From the NCBI RefSeq assembly GCF_037126465.1, contig NW_026999318.1, positions 3,382,447 through 3,446,446 of the forward strand: a DNA stretch of 64,000 nt. Reading direction: 5' to 3'. A program made the translations under genes and the position numbers. Of this stretch, positions 43,057 to 55,700 are shown one piece after another. Source of the stretch: Ornithodoros turicata (Eukaryota; Arthropoda; Arachnida; Ixodida; Argasidae). Positions within the stretch are counted from its first letter, which is position 1. Each line of letters begins with the position of its first letter. The notes beneath the pieces are model-generated. The model was not told where the DNA came from. It ran no database searches and saw nothing but the letters and a program-made list of their open reading frames with translations.

Positions 43057-44839
43057 GTAAGCATGAACCTATTCACTGTCAAATTAGCCTATTTTAATTA
43101 AGGAAGAGCACCAGAAGCATGCATCGAATACAGCGATGCGTCCATTTATGAATGTTATGAAAAAATGCTAAAGTTAATCGAACGATAACAGCAACCGCAA
43201 GAAGCCAGCTTCGCACGGACGTTGTTCTCACCCGTCCGCCCTTCCTTCTTGTAACGGACAGCACACAAAGCCATCAATGTCTATGGTGTTGTTCACACAT
43301 TCGTTTTCTTTTCTGTCTATCTTTCGCACGACTGTTAACGTGATCGTTTCTAGAAACTCCCCACATCCTCTAGCTTGGATCGCTTTTTTGTGGATCAGGC
43401 AGGAAGGTCCCCCCTTCCCCTGGGCGCGGATCCGGTTGCTTTCTAGAAGTTCGTAGCGGGGAGGAAAGGGATAACCTCATATCTAACCTAATGCTTTGGG
43501 AGGGAGGAGTGATCTCCCAAGCGTCCCCAGCCGGGTCGACCACTGGTGCACGAACTTGCTCGTGCGTAGTTTACAAGGGAGCTCGTTCGCACGAACCTGA
43601 CCTTTGCTTCGTTCTTTTGCACGAAGCGAAAAACGTCCCTTGTGTGAGCGTGGTCTTTGTTTGGTGAGCTTAACCTTTCGTCTGTTATCTCTCTGGTAAA
43701 GCGTGCATGCAGGGGCAGCGGAACGGGGTGGACAAGGTTACATTGTCCCCCTGATATTCCTAGAGGGGGGGCAGAATCGTCATTACCACCAGGTGGAAAA
43801 GGGCTCAGGTGGGCTAATTCAAAATATCTCAGGGGCAAGCAATCCTGTGGTCATGCACCTTGTGAAATTCGTAGTCAAACTGAAAAAGTATTCGTGTGCA
43901 ATAGCCGCACTTTTCTTTGCGTTTCAGTTTCCTGAATGGAATGACGCTATACGCAGCTCCTAGCTGCACAGGGAGCTGCGCGTCCATATTCGCGCGTCCC
44001 ATGAAGTGCGTGGCGCCGGGTAGTCTGGCGCGTAGACGCTTGCATCAGAGAAACGGACGTGAAGTGTGTACAATGCGTGCCGGAGCGTTGACTTGTGTGT
44101 TTTTTCTTCGTGTTTGTGCGTGTGTACTCACATGTATGCCAATGCCAGCAAAAGATTAAAGGATGTTCCTCCCCCTTATCACGCCAAGAATTTCTAACCA
44201 CAGATACCGCAGTGCATCCGGGTTGGGACATTGGGGGAGGGGGGCGCCAACCAGGGGCTGGTCCCCCTGAACTCAAAACCTTCCGCCGCCCCTAAATGCG
44301 TTGCACTTAATATTGGTTACCTGAGCTGGTGTCTCCGCCCTACGGTTTTTTTGCTACTACCAGGCTGTCTAATATTTTGCAGCGATAGCTGTAAAGTGGA
44401 GGTATAAAGGGGGGCGCGCGAAATTCTGGAGTAGGCGGAACTGCGCTTGAAGCACGGTAGTCTGCTGAATCATCCAGTAAAGCGCTTCCGCCCGCGACTC
44501 ACAGAGGGCGCCTCAGGCTCACATTGAGATAAACCATAGAGTTATTATAGTGAGGACTCTAGAAAACGAACTTGACGCGCTCCTAATGGACCGTTTGCTA
44601 GCAACCCTGCGAAGACGAAGTCACATGCACGTGGTCACGTGTCACAGCAGTACGGCGAAACGGGCGGGTATACAGTCAATATAGGAAGACTCTAGAAAAC
44701 GTACTTGGTGCGCCGTCAATGGGATTCACCTATCCCCGAGCGTGACCGCCCGGGCGCAGCAGTCCGTTGGTCATGAACACAAACTGCAGCCCCCTAACTA
44801 TAGCGGAGCTGCCCCGTTTGTTGCCAACCCTGTGCAGAC

Positions 44840-45010
44840 AGTGGGATGACAAACGAGGGAACGAGCCGATGGAGGGAACGATGTCCGCAGCAGGAAGCGA
44901 GGCAAGCCGTGTAATTGCGTTGAGTACGTACCAATCTTCGGGATCCGTGCAGAATTGAGTCGTGCTATCGGAATAACAATATAAACGTTGTCACATCGAA
45001 CGTGAATCAT
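44840..45010 (+). repeat. Dispersed repeat family Y, copy 1 (partner 50150-50310)
   Basis: GAGGCAAGCCGTGTAATTGC and GAGTACGTACC with following words agree in order with GAGGCAGCTCTGTGAATTGT and GCGTACGTACC at 50203-50240. Both have the same orientation and strong divergence. The family is unknown. Confidence 0.45.
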
Positions 45011-45529
45011 GTCTTATCTATGATACAACCTGCGACATCGCCAACCCTTTGCTTTCCACCGAGACAGATGAAGATGCCTACCGTCTATGCCGTGTTGAAA
45101 TGGCGTTTGTATGCTTTGCGAGCGAAATCAATAAATCGTTACCCATCATAACAAATGTAGGCATGTATTTCCGAACGCAACAGCATTCTAAAGACGAATA
45201 CACGCAGTAAAGCGCCATTTTGCTGCTGCTCAGCGAACATGACCAGAATTCAGGGACACCTCCTTTGATGCAGGTTCTGCATGGTAGCAGAAGAGCATGT
45301 AGGAAAGCCAACTTGAAAGAAAAGTATGAGGTGAGGAAGAAGGAAGGTGGAACGTGGGCAGACGAGAAAGGGAACATAAGATATCGCGCGCGGAGCCTGG
45401 CTATCAGCAGCAATTGCCTAACGCAGAATGGAAACGTGATAATCAGCTCTCATAACTTTTGCCAAGCCTTTCTTTGCTGTACTGCTGCTCATAATTCTGG
45501 GCTGCTACTGCTGCTACTCGTAACGTGTG

Positions 45530-45665
45530 GATCGGGATGACCGGCACTCGTAAGGCTGGTCAATATCCATTTTTGTTCTCTCTGTGGGAAATGGGGATGC
45601 TGTCGAGGATGAGAAATGGCGTCCTGGGGCGACTTCTAAGGGGACTGTGCCGGTGTATGTGTGAC
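45530..45665 (+). repeat. Dispersed repeat family X, copy 2
   Basis: Contains GTCCTGGGGCGACTTCTAAG followed by GGGACTGTGCCGG, the best-conserved block shared with the copies at 41880 and 58370. Confidence 0.5.
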
Positions 45666-47528
45666 AGCGTCGGAGGAAAACCTCAGAAATTACAATACAT
45701 TATGATGACAAAAAAAATCTATAGGCTACGAAGACGAATTCCGTAACTGCACTTCACTTTGTTACTTGTACCTTGTTACTCCGTGATCACTGTGTCATGC
45801 ACTTTAGTTTGTTCATGAGGACATTTCAATGCTTAATTCCAAATTTTGCGTGTTGCAGTCTCTTCCCGCCACCATCAAGAAGGTTTGTCGGTTACCAACA
45901 CCCTCCCCTAAAAAATGAAAATAAACAAACAAACAAGCAGAAGAGTGCTTATATATTCAGAACATCTATACGTGGCAGCAGAGTCACGTTCGACACAAAA
46001 AGTCATTGGTAAACCAACACCTCCTAGATAGCGTCGGACCTGCGCGCTTACGTCACCTATGGAGGCCTTTCCTACTTTGCGATCTGCTTCGAGCTTTCTT
46101 CTCGTTCGCTCTTTCATTTACTTCATAGCAGCATCCACAATAGTAACAGCGGGCCTTCCTGTGTGACGTAGGGCGCGGGCCTTCTCCTTATCTTGGAGGT
46201 GTTGCGTAAACTCTGCTCAAATAAGTCCGAGAAACCGAGAAGAAGGATGAAAGGTGCAATCGCAAACTGTGGTGATAAGATGGTAGGGAGCAACGGACGT
46301 CATATCAAAGTTTCCTTTCACCGCACCAAGAGTAGAGTCACGCAAACGTCCGTGATGTTTCCCGCAGATAATCGCCATTCTTCTGGAATTTTTGCGGGCG
46401 TCTAATTCGCTTTATTGTGGAATGGAGTGAACATGGTAGAACATTTTAGCAAACCGTTCATAACGCGGCTTGCCTGAACGTAGCTTGCCAGTGGATACGA
46501 TTCTGAGTCTTACATAACTGCAAATTGGCACCGACAAGCATGATAACCTTACAGACGGTCTACTAAAACTGCTTTTATGCGCTTGCTATTGATAACCTGA
46601 AATAAGAGACTACTGTCGTGCCGGTTCTTGTGGGGTAGACCCTCCAGGGTTATACTCTACATCTTTGCAATTACGCAGTCGACGTATTTTCATTAATTAC
46701 AAAGATTAATTACGAAAGTTAATTACCGGCTGCGCTATTTACTGATACACCACCACCATTGAGTAGATCCCGTCGGGAATAGATATATTCAACGACTTTT
46801 GCGAAAAAAAAAAGTCAATCGCAGATTTAATAAAATTTACTCGGTCTTACGTCACGTACCCTGTATATATGACAATAAGCATACATGTATTTTTAACATA
46901 TTCATTGTTTTGGTGCCTAGAACGAGTTAACCCGCATATACGGCCTTGGACAATGCTGAGGACGAAAGTTTTGGCGAGTTGGGGAATAAAGCAAGTTTAA
47001 GCCACATGTCCGAAATTTATGCTAAATGATTGACATGTATTTACACTGCAAGCAACACGCATTGTAGTTTATTCATCTAAATTCCCTTTACCATTAGAGC
47101 GCATCAAAGTTGACCCGCATAATTGGTTCCGTCGTCACATCGATCTCGAATGAGACTTTGATGAGTTGCGCGTTCACAGAGAACAAAGGACGTTTAAGCC
47201 ACAAGTTCGAAATTTATGTTAAAGGATTGACAATCATCTACATTATAACAAACACCCGCGGCACTGTGCAAAAGAGAGATTCCTGTAACGGTGAAGTAAG
47301 TCGGATTGCAATGGAAAGTCATCTGCTATTCACATGTTTAGTGCACAGGCGATCGCAGAGCATTACCGCAACTAAATCAAACCAAACAGCATGCAGTGTG
47401 ACATAGAGGCAGTACGGCATTATTAAGCCAAAACTCTGACGCACTCGCCCTGCCGTTACTCTCATAACTCCCTCTACAAAAAATAAAAAATAGAAAATAC
47501 ATGAATATAATAATAATAATGAACACTA

Positions 47529-47602
47529 AGCAGGCCGCGGATCGAACCACGGCCCTCGAAAGCTACAACCAAAGTCGTCACCAGTGGGCCAACACCGCCA
47601 GT
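47529..47602 (-). mobile_element. tRNA-like SINE head, minus strand
   Basis: Read on the minus strand it shows TTGGCCCACTGGTG (A-box-like) and GGTTCGATCCGCGG (B box) at tRNA spacing. The 5' and 3' arms (GGCGGTGTTGG and CCGCGGCCTGC) pair poorly. I see no clear SINE body, so it may also be a tRNA pseudogene. Confidence 0.4.
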
Positions 47603-47654
47603 TGCTGTCACCTTCAGGAATGAAGATACAGACGCTTCGCAGGCCACACTGAGC

Positions 47655-47980
47655 TTGTCAACACTTCTTTTGTCGTGGGAACAACATTGGCGCGGCCCAC
47701 AGTTGCGCACAAAGTTGCAAAGCGTAAGAGACAACTTCACCTTTCATGTCTAACATGGGCATTTTCTGCAGAACCCATTGTTCTGGCCAAGTACGAGAAA
47801 AATAGCACACCAATGCATTCTGCCACGAAGCCAACACGGCGAAAATAAGTCCTCCATGAACAAAACTGTGACGTTCTTGCGCTTCCATTCCACTTGTACG
47901 CCATCGAAGGGCCTCTCACAACAACACCCATGTGTGGGCATTTCTTTCTAAAGCTCAGGCTCAACAGATATTCTAACAAA
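47655..47980 (-). other. Unrecognised minus-strand ORF cluster
   Basis: Three overlapping minus frames (47658-47888, 47737-47979, 47750-47941) cover the same stretch without known motifs. The even coverage of frames could reflect a decayed coding segment with frameshifts, or low stop-codon density by composition. Confidence 0.2.
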
Positions 47981-48794
47981 ACCAGATGAGATGCATTGCT
48001 TCAATAGAGGGCAGCGAGTACGCCGGTCAAGCCAACTTTAAGAAGCTGTGTCTCTCGCTTCTGGGAATGCTTTTGGAAGTTATTATCAGTGTGTGCAATA
48101 TAATTACGTGAACATGCACTGTTGTGTTTTCAGATGTTCTTAAAACTGAACGGAAATCTGCGATAAACGAAAAGTATACTGTTAAAATTTTCTCAAATAC
48201 GTTAACACAAACGAATTCATCTAACAGCGACATCTTAATAATTTATATGACAAGAGATAACGCTTCAAAATTCGTGTTCCACCCGCGGGCGCATAATGTA
48301 CCAACCATGCTCTCAAAATTATATCTAACTCAAGAAATGAGGTCAAAAGCAGTTACTAAATCTAAATAAGCAGAGAAAAGTTCAACTGACGCGTAAAGGT
48401 AACTTCCCTGCTACACACCGCTGCAACGCGGAGAAGCCACTTTGACTGTTTCCAAATTTTGGCATCTGGGCCAAGTTTGCCGTACAAGGGAACCGCAGAC
48501 TATTGAGTGACTCTGGCAGTTCTTCTAAATGTTCAATCTAGAGGTAGCCTACAACGCATATCCACGGGAATATTACAGTGCATCATACATTACCAGATAT
48601 ATTAAGCGATGAAATCGTTTCCTGCGTGAAAATCCCCATACCTCCCATGTATTCACGGTCCAAAAAGCGGGATGTCTGGGGAACCAAAGGCATTTCATGT
48701 ATAACGATATTTTTCGTTTGTATAAGCTTAGAACAGATGCCTGAACGTGTATCCTCGGGAATATTACGATACCTTGGATAGAACAGCTGCTACA

Positions 48795-49230
48795 GCGCTT
48801 TCCTATTGTCTTGGCGGCAAGTTTCACTCAATGGTCGCGAGAGGGCGCAAGGCGTCGCTGTCCACGAAAGCTGGGAATGCAACGGGAACCGGAAATGGCA
48901 GAAACGAAACCACCCGCCATTATATGCGCTGGTCTGTCAGGTTTCGTGATGATCATGGAGGATGGAAAGAGAGGAGGAGCCCTGTTGTTCTGAGAAGTGA
49001 AGCCGAGATTGGGGGCCACTCCAGTGACATCACCGCTTGCCTTCCGGTTTCGGTCACATACATCTCTATGGGAGCCCTCAACGCATAGTTTCGGAATACT
49101 TGGAGAGGTGTGGTGGTAGCGCGCCGAAGTGGCCCCCAAAGTGGCGTGTGCAAAGCGCCCTCATTGGACAGTTCAGCCAACGTGACCCTCACCTGGCTCC
49201 AAAGAGGCTACAGCTCACCTCCTATCCCCA
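48795..49230. other. CpG-richer patch without recognised gene
   Basis: This 430 bp stretch is richer in CG dinucleotides than its surroundings and open on both strands in several frames, for example 48747-49088 plus and 48828-49139 minus. No domain is recognisable. A short downstream word AATAAAGTGACGAACGAAC near 49309 looks like a LINE tail. Confidence 0.25.
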
Positions 49231-50149
49231 CGTCACTTGCAACACGCTTCTCACTTCTGTCGAAGAGCCGCTGGGGCGCCTGCTTTTCTTCTTTCCTCCA
49301 TGGTGATAATAAAGTGACGAACGAACAACAGCACACAAGCAAGTGATGTAGTGGCATAATATTCACTGCGTATTTGTTTAACAAATATGTATGAGATACA
49401 CACATAGTACGTCGAATTTATATAGCAAGTGATGAATTTAGGAAAATGAGCACGTGAAGTTAAGCGGAATGAAGCAGCCAACGGAAGGCAACGCCTTCCA
49501 TGACCAACGGATGGCAGCTCACGTGTAGTCACGCTTTTTTGAGCGAGTCCGACCTTCCTGGGTGGAGATGAAAGCACAGGGGTGACCCAAACCCGCAATT
49601 GTTGTCACTACCCTCAAGCGGGTGCTTTTGGCAAAGCTGCCATCTTGTCCTGGTCGCACGTCATAGAAAACATAATTTTGAGGTCATGTGACTTTGTTTC
49701 CATGTTGTTTTGCTGCTTACCGACATATTTCCGTCGTCATCACGCCTAGAGATGAACGTATTTAGCGTAAACTATGCCGTGCTTTTTCTGCAACATGGTA
49801 GCCCATTCCTCCTTAGTTTAAGTACATCGCATCGGCTCAGCGAGTCTTAACACGCGGTCGTCATGACATCTTTGGAAGTCCTCAACACGACGAGGACTTA
49901 CGTGCAAAACTGCGCGTTTTACTACGATTATCGGAAGAAAATAATTACCGTGAAATGAAAATAATTACGACATCCAAAACGTCGCGCAGAAACAACAACC
50001 GCAATGTTTAGAAACAGTTTGGCCGCCGATCACGGGCGCCCCCATCTATAAGGTCACGTGTGACGTTAGCTGTGAAGTTGACGAGGACCTGTCCAGGACG
50101 CATTCCGTTCTCCCAGCACGCTTTCGTCTGCGAAGCAATACATTGGATG

Positions 50150-50310
50150 CCACCCCAGTGGATGAAGGGAAGGAGGCAACGACAATGGCCAGCGGAGGAA
50201 ACGAGGCAGCTCTGTGAATTGTGTTGCGTACGTACCGCCCTTCTGGGTGCGCGTAGCATTGAACAGCGCTGTCGGTATCACACCGTCAATGTTGTGGATC
50301 ATATCCCATA
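50150..50310 (+). repeat. Dispersed repeat family Y, copy 2
   Basis: Partner of 44840-45010. The shared order is GAGGCA, a GTGAATTG/GTGTAATTG block, CGTACGTACC, then GCTGTCGGTAT or GTGCTATCGGAAT. Confidence 0.45.
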
Positions 50311-50689
50311 TCTGTGATTGTGTGTGTAATTAAGAAAACAAATAAAAAACTTTACGTAGATTAAGAAGTCAAATTTAGCACAATGAAGCAACCCACGGAA
50401 TGCAAAGCCTTCGATGCCAAACGATGGCGGCTCTGTTGTGGTAACGCTCCCTCGAGTAAGTCCGACATCCATGGGATAAAACTTCCGCTAAAGTGCTATA
50501 CGCCTCACAGAGGGTGCCACAGTCTCACGTTGTAATGTCTCAGCGTGTCGACAGGAGAACATTTGTATAACGAGCAGGACACGACGAGGAAAAGTGTGGA
50601 AACCATCGTCCCTCCGAAATCGTCGTCGTCAGTGTTACCGTCGTCGCCATCCAATCCAATCCAATCCGTCGCCATCCGTGTACCAATCG

Positions 50690-50785
50690 ATGGGCCGACG
50701 AGGCCGAGATTGCTGGTCATGTAGCAAAGGTATACGAGAGGACTACCAGTCTCGCAGTGCATCAACGACGCCGTAAAGTCGTACG
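50690..50785 (+). repeat. Direct repeat with 51180-51270
   Basis: GTCGCAGTGCAACAATGGCG at 51240 corresponds to CTCGCAGTGCATCAACGACG at 50750. Both are preceded by AGGTATA(C/A)(G/A) and a GAGATTGC/GTGATTGCC block and followed by CCGTAAAGT. The second copy ends exactly where the MITE at 51269 begins. Confidence 0.5.
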
Positions 50786-51268
50786 TGCAGTGTATACAGT
50801 CTGGTACAGTTGCGCGAGTGGCATTCGCCGGGAGAGGTGGCTGCGAAGCGCGCCCGCAATGCGGCATGGCAACGCGAGCGTCGGGTGGCCACCTGTCCGG
50901 ATATCACCCAAACGGTTCGGAGATTCAAGACTTGCGTTCGGTGTCCGGGTGAAGGTGGAATCCGAAGATAAAATGTTCGGGAATCGGCCAAGTCGTAGTA
51001 AAAGCCTTACGACTTCGAGTTTCTCGTTTGCGTCATCGTCACCAAAGATTGAGCGATAGCTAAAATGAGCAATGAAAGCTACGTTGATCCACACGACGAT
51101 ACTGCAGAGAATCTATTATTAGAGCCCCCTGGACCCAGTGCTCAGCTTTTTAGACTCAAGAACTTGATACAGTCCTTTGCCGGGCCGGCGAGACCGTGAT
51201 TGCCCGTCAGGTATAAACGTACACGAGTTGCACTATCACTGTCGCAGTGCAACAATGGCGCCGTAAAG

Positions 51269-51847
51269 TACCGTAATTTCACGTGTATAAGCCGCACCGC
51301 AGATAAGCCGCAGGATGCGTTTTTAGGAACGTTTTGAATATTTTCTGGCAGATAAGCCGCACTCGCAGATAAGCCGCGGGCAATACGAGACGACTGATTT
51401 GTGAGACAAAAGAGACCATAGAGCAGGCCATAAGCCTTGTGGTCCATACTACAGGGTCGGCATAGTGTACAACAAAGGAGGTCAGCTCTAGAGTTCTACC
51501 AAGATCGGATTGTGCCCTTGTTGGGCGTTTTTCATGGATTGATGGGTCAGTGGTCTTCCTGACAACGTGAATCACTGTCACCACTTTCGTTAAAGCCGCC
51601 TTGGGGAATGCACCAGGAAGATCAATCTACTCGAATGTGGACCCGTCCCTGTTACGTACTGTTCGTGCATCGGCAGGGCAGTGCTGTGTCAGAGACACTG
51701 TCGGCCCTTTCGTTAAAACCGGCGTATGGGAAAAATACCAGGAAAAAATAGTCATCAGATAAGCCGCACCGGTGGATAAGCCGCAGAGCGCCCGTGAGAA
51801 AAAAAAATCGCGCATAAGCCGCTGCTAATACGCGTGAAATTACGGTA
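51269..51847. mobile_element. 579 bp MITE with ATAAGCCGC subterminal repeats
   Basis: Ends are TACCGTAATTTCACGTGTAT and, at the right, GCGTGAAATTACGGTA, a TIR of at least 15 bp with TA at both borders. At least seven copies of (G)ATAAGCCGC lie within the two subterminal zones (51286-51380 and 51755-51825). The TA duplication suggests Tc1/mariner-type mobilisation. The interior (51385-51750) carries only chance ORFs. Confidence 0.75.
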
Positions 51848-51965
51848 ATTCTCGCCGCAGCTGATTGCAATTTACTGTTGAAATTGTCTAGCTGGACCCG
51901 ACAGCTATCGCTGTTGGTGGAATAGTGCGTAGGATTTGTTGCGTTAATTCTGCCATATTTTTGTT

Positions 51966-52757
51966 TTATTCAGAACTGTCTCTAATTATGTCGGTGTGGT
52001 GGGATAGCGACTCTTCGAGCTCCGTAGGAAGCTGTGGCGGACTACATAGTAAACCTGCCATTACGCCCGATTCCGCCTCTTCCTGCGATTGGTGTTCATA
52101 CAACTGTATAAGGGAACGGAGAAACGTGTCCTCGACGTCCCTCTGAGACGTTGATACGCTGCCCAATGTCGTTCGAACGCAGTCGATGCGCATTCGTGGC
52201 TGCGTGGATACTTCCTGGTTACGGGTGTACCTTACGTACATGGGATTGTCAATCGACCTGTTCCCGCTTAACATGGGAAACGCAGTGCGGGACATGATCC
52301 GGAGAGCACGGTAGTATCTTTCTCTTAGCAGTTCCAAATATTCCTGCATGAGCAGAGTTGCAGCCCCGCTTCTCTTTACAATTTGCATTGTAAGTTGCAC
52401 ATTCTTTGCAATATGTCCCGCAGATGCACCGTGTCTTTCTGTCCTTTTTCCTGACCAGCTGGGCCATTCCAACCAAAACAAGCCAGAGGTGTAGCTCGAC
52501 CCTCTTAGATTTCGCATTCCCTTAGGCATGTGTATGTAGGATATCAACTGTTTTCTCAAGATTTGGCGTCTCAACATTGGGGGCGCCTCGAACTTGGCCC
52601 AAACATGGAAAAGTGTTGTCCGCTCCGCACGCCCTTCGGACACATACAGACGACATTTCTGCGCTTTCTTTGCCTGGTAATTTCCAGAAGTGCATATGGA
52701 ACGAGAACAAATCTGATGGCATAGTGAGAGCTCAAGAACGGAGCGCGTTTTGAGCAC
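51966..52757 (-). pseudogene. Unrecognised minus-strand coding region, frames alternate
   Basis: One frame is open for 263 codons (51966-52757), the longest in the window. A second frame (52249-52722, one stop at about 52520) carries a Cys-rich motif, RCICGTYCKECATYNANC followed by KEKRGC, which looks more like real protein. The downstream part of the first frame (51966-52240) is acidic and protein-like. I infer a gene or transposon ORF with at least one frameshift. The Cys pattern recalls Cys-rich tails of some arthropod transposon-encoded proteins, but I do not recognise the family. A coding role of the 263-codon frame over its full length is doubtful. Confidence 0.35.
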
Positions 52758-52939
52758 AGTTTATGATTAATTTTCGGGAAGTTAGCATTCTTCGCCCGAT
52801 ATTATTTATGCTCATAAACTATAGAAATTAGCTTCACGTAAAAATATGAAGCTGATTCATTGTGTACTTGAGCGCCCGAGAATATCGACAATTCGCAAAG
52901 AATGACACTTTTCGAACACTATTTTCACATACCTCAGGT

Positions 52940-53420
52940 AACTTATGGAAAATCTACCATACTCCGTTGCAGCTCATTCCTTAGTCGAGGTCGTCTAGGA
53001 AGTAAAAAGTGATGCCTTTGTGGCCCTATCCTGTGAAAAGGAACCCTCTTCTTTCCTATTTTGAAAATCTACAGATATATTTGTTCTTACGCCAGAAAAA
53101 AAAAAAGAGAAAGATTCGTCAGCGCGCTCATATCCCGTCTGTAAGGTAACATTATCACCCTTTGCACGAATTTCGCCTCCTGCTATTCTGCCAAGCAGTA
53201 CCGAGCACTCACAGTCGCGACTTCCTAACAGCTTTGTCGTCATTTATAATCGTTTTCACATACCTAAAGTCGTCTAGGAAGTGAGAAAATCACACACTTT
53301 GAAAGACAGACCATCTCCTGTAACGTAATAAAATTCTCCTGGTATATTTCGTCTTAAAAGGGGAAAAAAATTCTTCAGCGCATTTACATCCCGCTGTGTG
53401 AGGCACCATTATCGTCAGTT
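52940..53420. repeat. Diverged tandem duplication (~290 bp period)
   Basis: TTTCACATACCT, GTCGTCTAGGAAGT, TCCTGTGAAA/TCCTGTAACG, ATATATTTGTTCTTA/GTATATTTCGTCTTA and CATATCCCG/ACATCCCGC occur in the same order at 52925-53150 and 53255-53410. The duplication is old. Confidence 0.45.
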
Positions 53421-54078
53421 TTCTCCCACTGTTTGCTGCGGATCTTACTGCGCCCGCTGACCATAGCTATTGGCAGACCACGTGAGAACACGACGTAACA
53501 CTCTTGGGGAAACCATTTATTATGGTCTCCTTGAGCGCCCTTCTCCCACAACAGAAAGTAAAAAAAAAGTAAAAAGATATACGCGCAGTGCCTTTCTTTC
53601 ACTTGAAATGCGGTCGTCCCATGCAAACGTCCCAGACATTGCGCTCGACCATGCTCGATTTCTTTTAAATAAATTGGAGTGTATTGTTCCCATGTAGCCA
53701 ATGCTCTCCAGGCTAATTTTTGTCGCAAAAAATGTATCGCGCCGTGGCCGCCTCTTGAAGACTGTGATAAGGCATTTGTGACCTATCCGGTGAAGAAAAA
53801 TTCTAACAAAATAACTTTTTCGCAAACTCCAACCAAATCTCTTCTGAGTGAAGGCAAAGTATAGCATTTTCGTGCCAAGGCAGTTGAAGGTTGAGCGACA
53901 CTTGTTATGATTTTATGAGAGTTTATGAGTTTGGAATCTTTTACGGAACCCTCTAATTTCTTCAGATTCATTTTTAAACTGTTTTGCGCAGTTGTCTAAG
54001 AGGCATAGAACGTGTTTAAAATATATTGAGGGGCGCAGACCTTGAAGAGTACGCAGAAAAAAATTATCGATTTCGGAA

Positions 54079-54944
54079 ATATTGTAAAAGTGGTTAATTT
54101 CGCGATCTTAATGTTTCACGAATTCGTGTGGGAGCGCGTTTCGGGAATATTTCGCGGGACCTTAATTTCGCGAAATCGTGTGCGAGCGGGCGGAAAACGC
54201 GGGATCGCGGAGGTCGGAGGTTCATGACACTGCCGACAGTAAACAACGAAAATTACTCGTCCTCTACATTGCCGGCTGTCTTATAGAGGCTTACCGAGAG
54301 CTCCAATCCCGTAACGTTGACATGCGTGCTGGTTTCGTGAAAGCCGGTATCTGCAATGCCAACAGATACATTACGCGAGCACACTGCTGATGTTGAAGTG
54401 GTGTTTCAGTTATAGACATATTTGACAAGAATAAAGTGTGAGAATAAAGGTCGTCATAACGTGCCCATCGGTCGTCGTGCCCATAACTTTTCATCCCTGC
54501 TGCCTATATTTCGCGGGACCTTAATTTCGCGAAATCGTGTGCGAGCGGGCGGAAAACGCAAAACGCGGGATCGCGGAGGTCGGAGGTTCATGACACTGCC
54601 GACAGTAAACAACGAAAATTACTCGTCCTCTACATTGCCGGCTGTCTTATAGAGGCTTACCGTCAGCTCCAATCACGTAACGTTGACATGCGTGCTGGTT
54701 TTGTGAAAGCCGGTATCTGCAATGCCAACTGATACATTATGCGAGCACACTGCTGATGTTGAAGTGGTGTTTCAGGTATAGACATATTTGACAAGAATAA
54801 AGTGTGAGAATAAAGGTCGTCATAACGTGCCCATCGGTCGTCGTGCCCATAACTTTTCATCCCTGCTGCCTATATTTCGCGGAAACTTAATTTCGCGAAA
54901 TTCGCGAAAAATAAGTCTTCGCGAACATTTCTACTTTTACAGTG
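54079..54944. mobile_element. Non-autonomous DNA transposon with internal 360 bp tandem duplication
   Basis: Termini are ATTGTAAAAGTGGTTAATTT at the left and, on the minus strand, CACTGTAAAAGTAGAAATGT at the right. Subterminal TTTCGCG/CGCGAAA words are abundant. Inside, a unit of 359-366 bp starting TTCGCGGGACCTTAATTTCG is present twice (from 54151 and 54510), and its first 25 bp recur at 54876. The opposite arm of the surrounding inverted repeat keeps the empty site near 56323, so the insertion point can be read directly. Confidence 0.75.
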
Positions 54945-55199
54945 TTGATTTTTACGATATATTCAGCCCTCAAGAACACTGAGGTGGTCCTGATAAAAAT
55001 GAGACAAATTGCATTTAATAGTAAGGCCCTTGGACATTTATTTTACAAAGTTTCATCGAAACACTGTTTGCTTTGGCAGCGAAAAAAAAAATTTCTTCAC
55101 CAAAACTTCACCCCCCCCCCCACTCATCTAGCGTTATCCCGCAAGGCTGCTTCAACCTAAGACGCAACACCGCACGGCTTACTGCGGCAACGCAGTTCA

Positions 55200-55700
55200 G
55201 TAGGCGCATAGGGCCCAGGGATGTAGTTCAGTGGCAATGGGCACTGACGGACTATTGAATAGCAGGAATCTGTACCAGAAACACGCCGTTTTAAGGTGCA
55301 GATGACGGACGAACATTCGTTCTGCGTTGGCTAAGGCCAGCAGAAGCCGTAAGCTGCAGAGCTTCACAACTGGAGAAAAAGTCTCGAAGTAGTCGAAGTC
55401 GTGTACTTGAGATGTTCCAATTACCACAAGTCGTGCTTTCTATTTGGCCTGCGAGACCTCTTTTTATGCGATTGACCGATTTCTACTTGAGGACTTTCAT
55501 ATCGGTTTCTCGTGGTATGAGGGTCCATGTAACCATTTGATAGAGCAAAGTAAGTTCGTCTTCCATTGCACTTTCCCATTCTTTCCGTTGGTGGGAAGTG
55601 AACGCTTCACCATAGCTTTGAGGCTCTTGTAGCTTCTCCTCGACGACATTGCAGTAGCTCTTCTTGAACGGGTCAATTTGTAGTTGGTCAGGTACCTTTG
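55200..55700 (-). pseudogene. Copia-type Pol fragment (integrase-RT junction)
   Basis: Minus strand. QVHDFDYFETFSPVVKL and LRLLLALANAE are the start of Ty1/copia reverse transcriptase (usual form: YxETFxPV then LRxLLALA). Upstream in other frames lie KARLVV and a segment with WESAMEDELTLL, matching the conserved KW..AM..E block that precedes it. Frame changes and stops separate these pieces. The fragment ends near RT domain 2 (HLHLKTA). It is a short relic of an LTR element. Confidence 0.7.
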
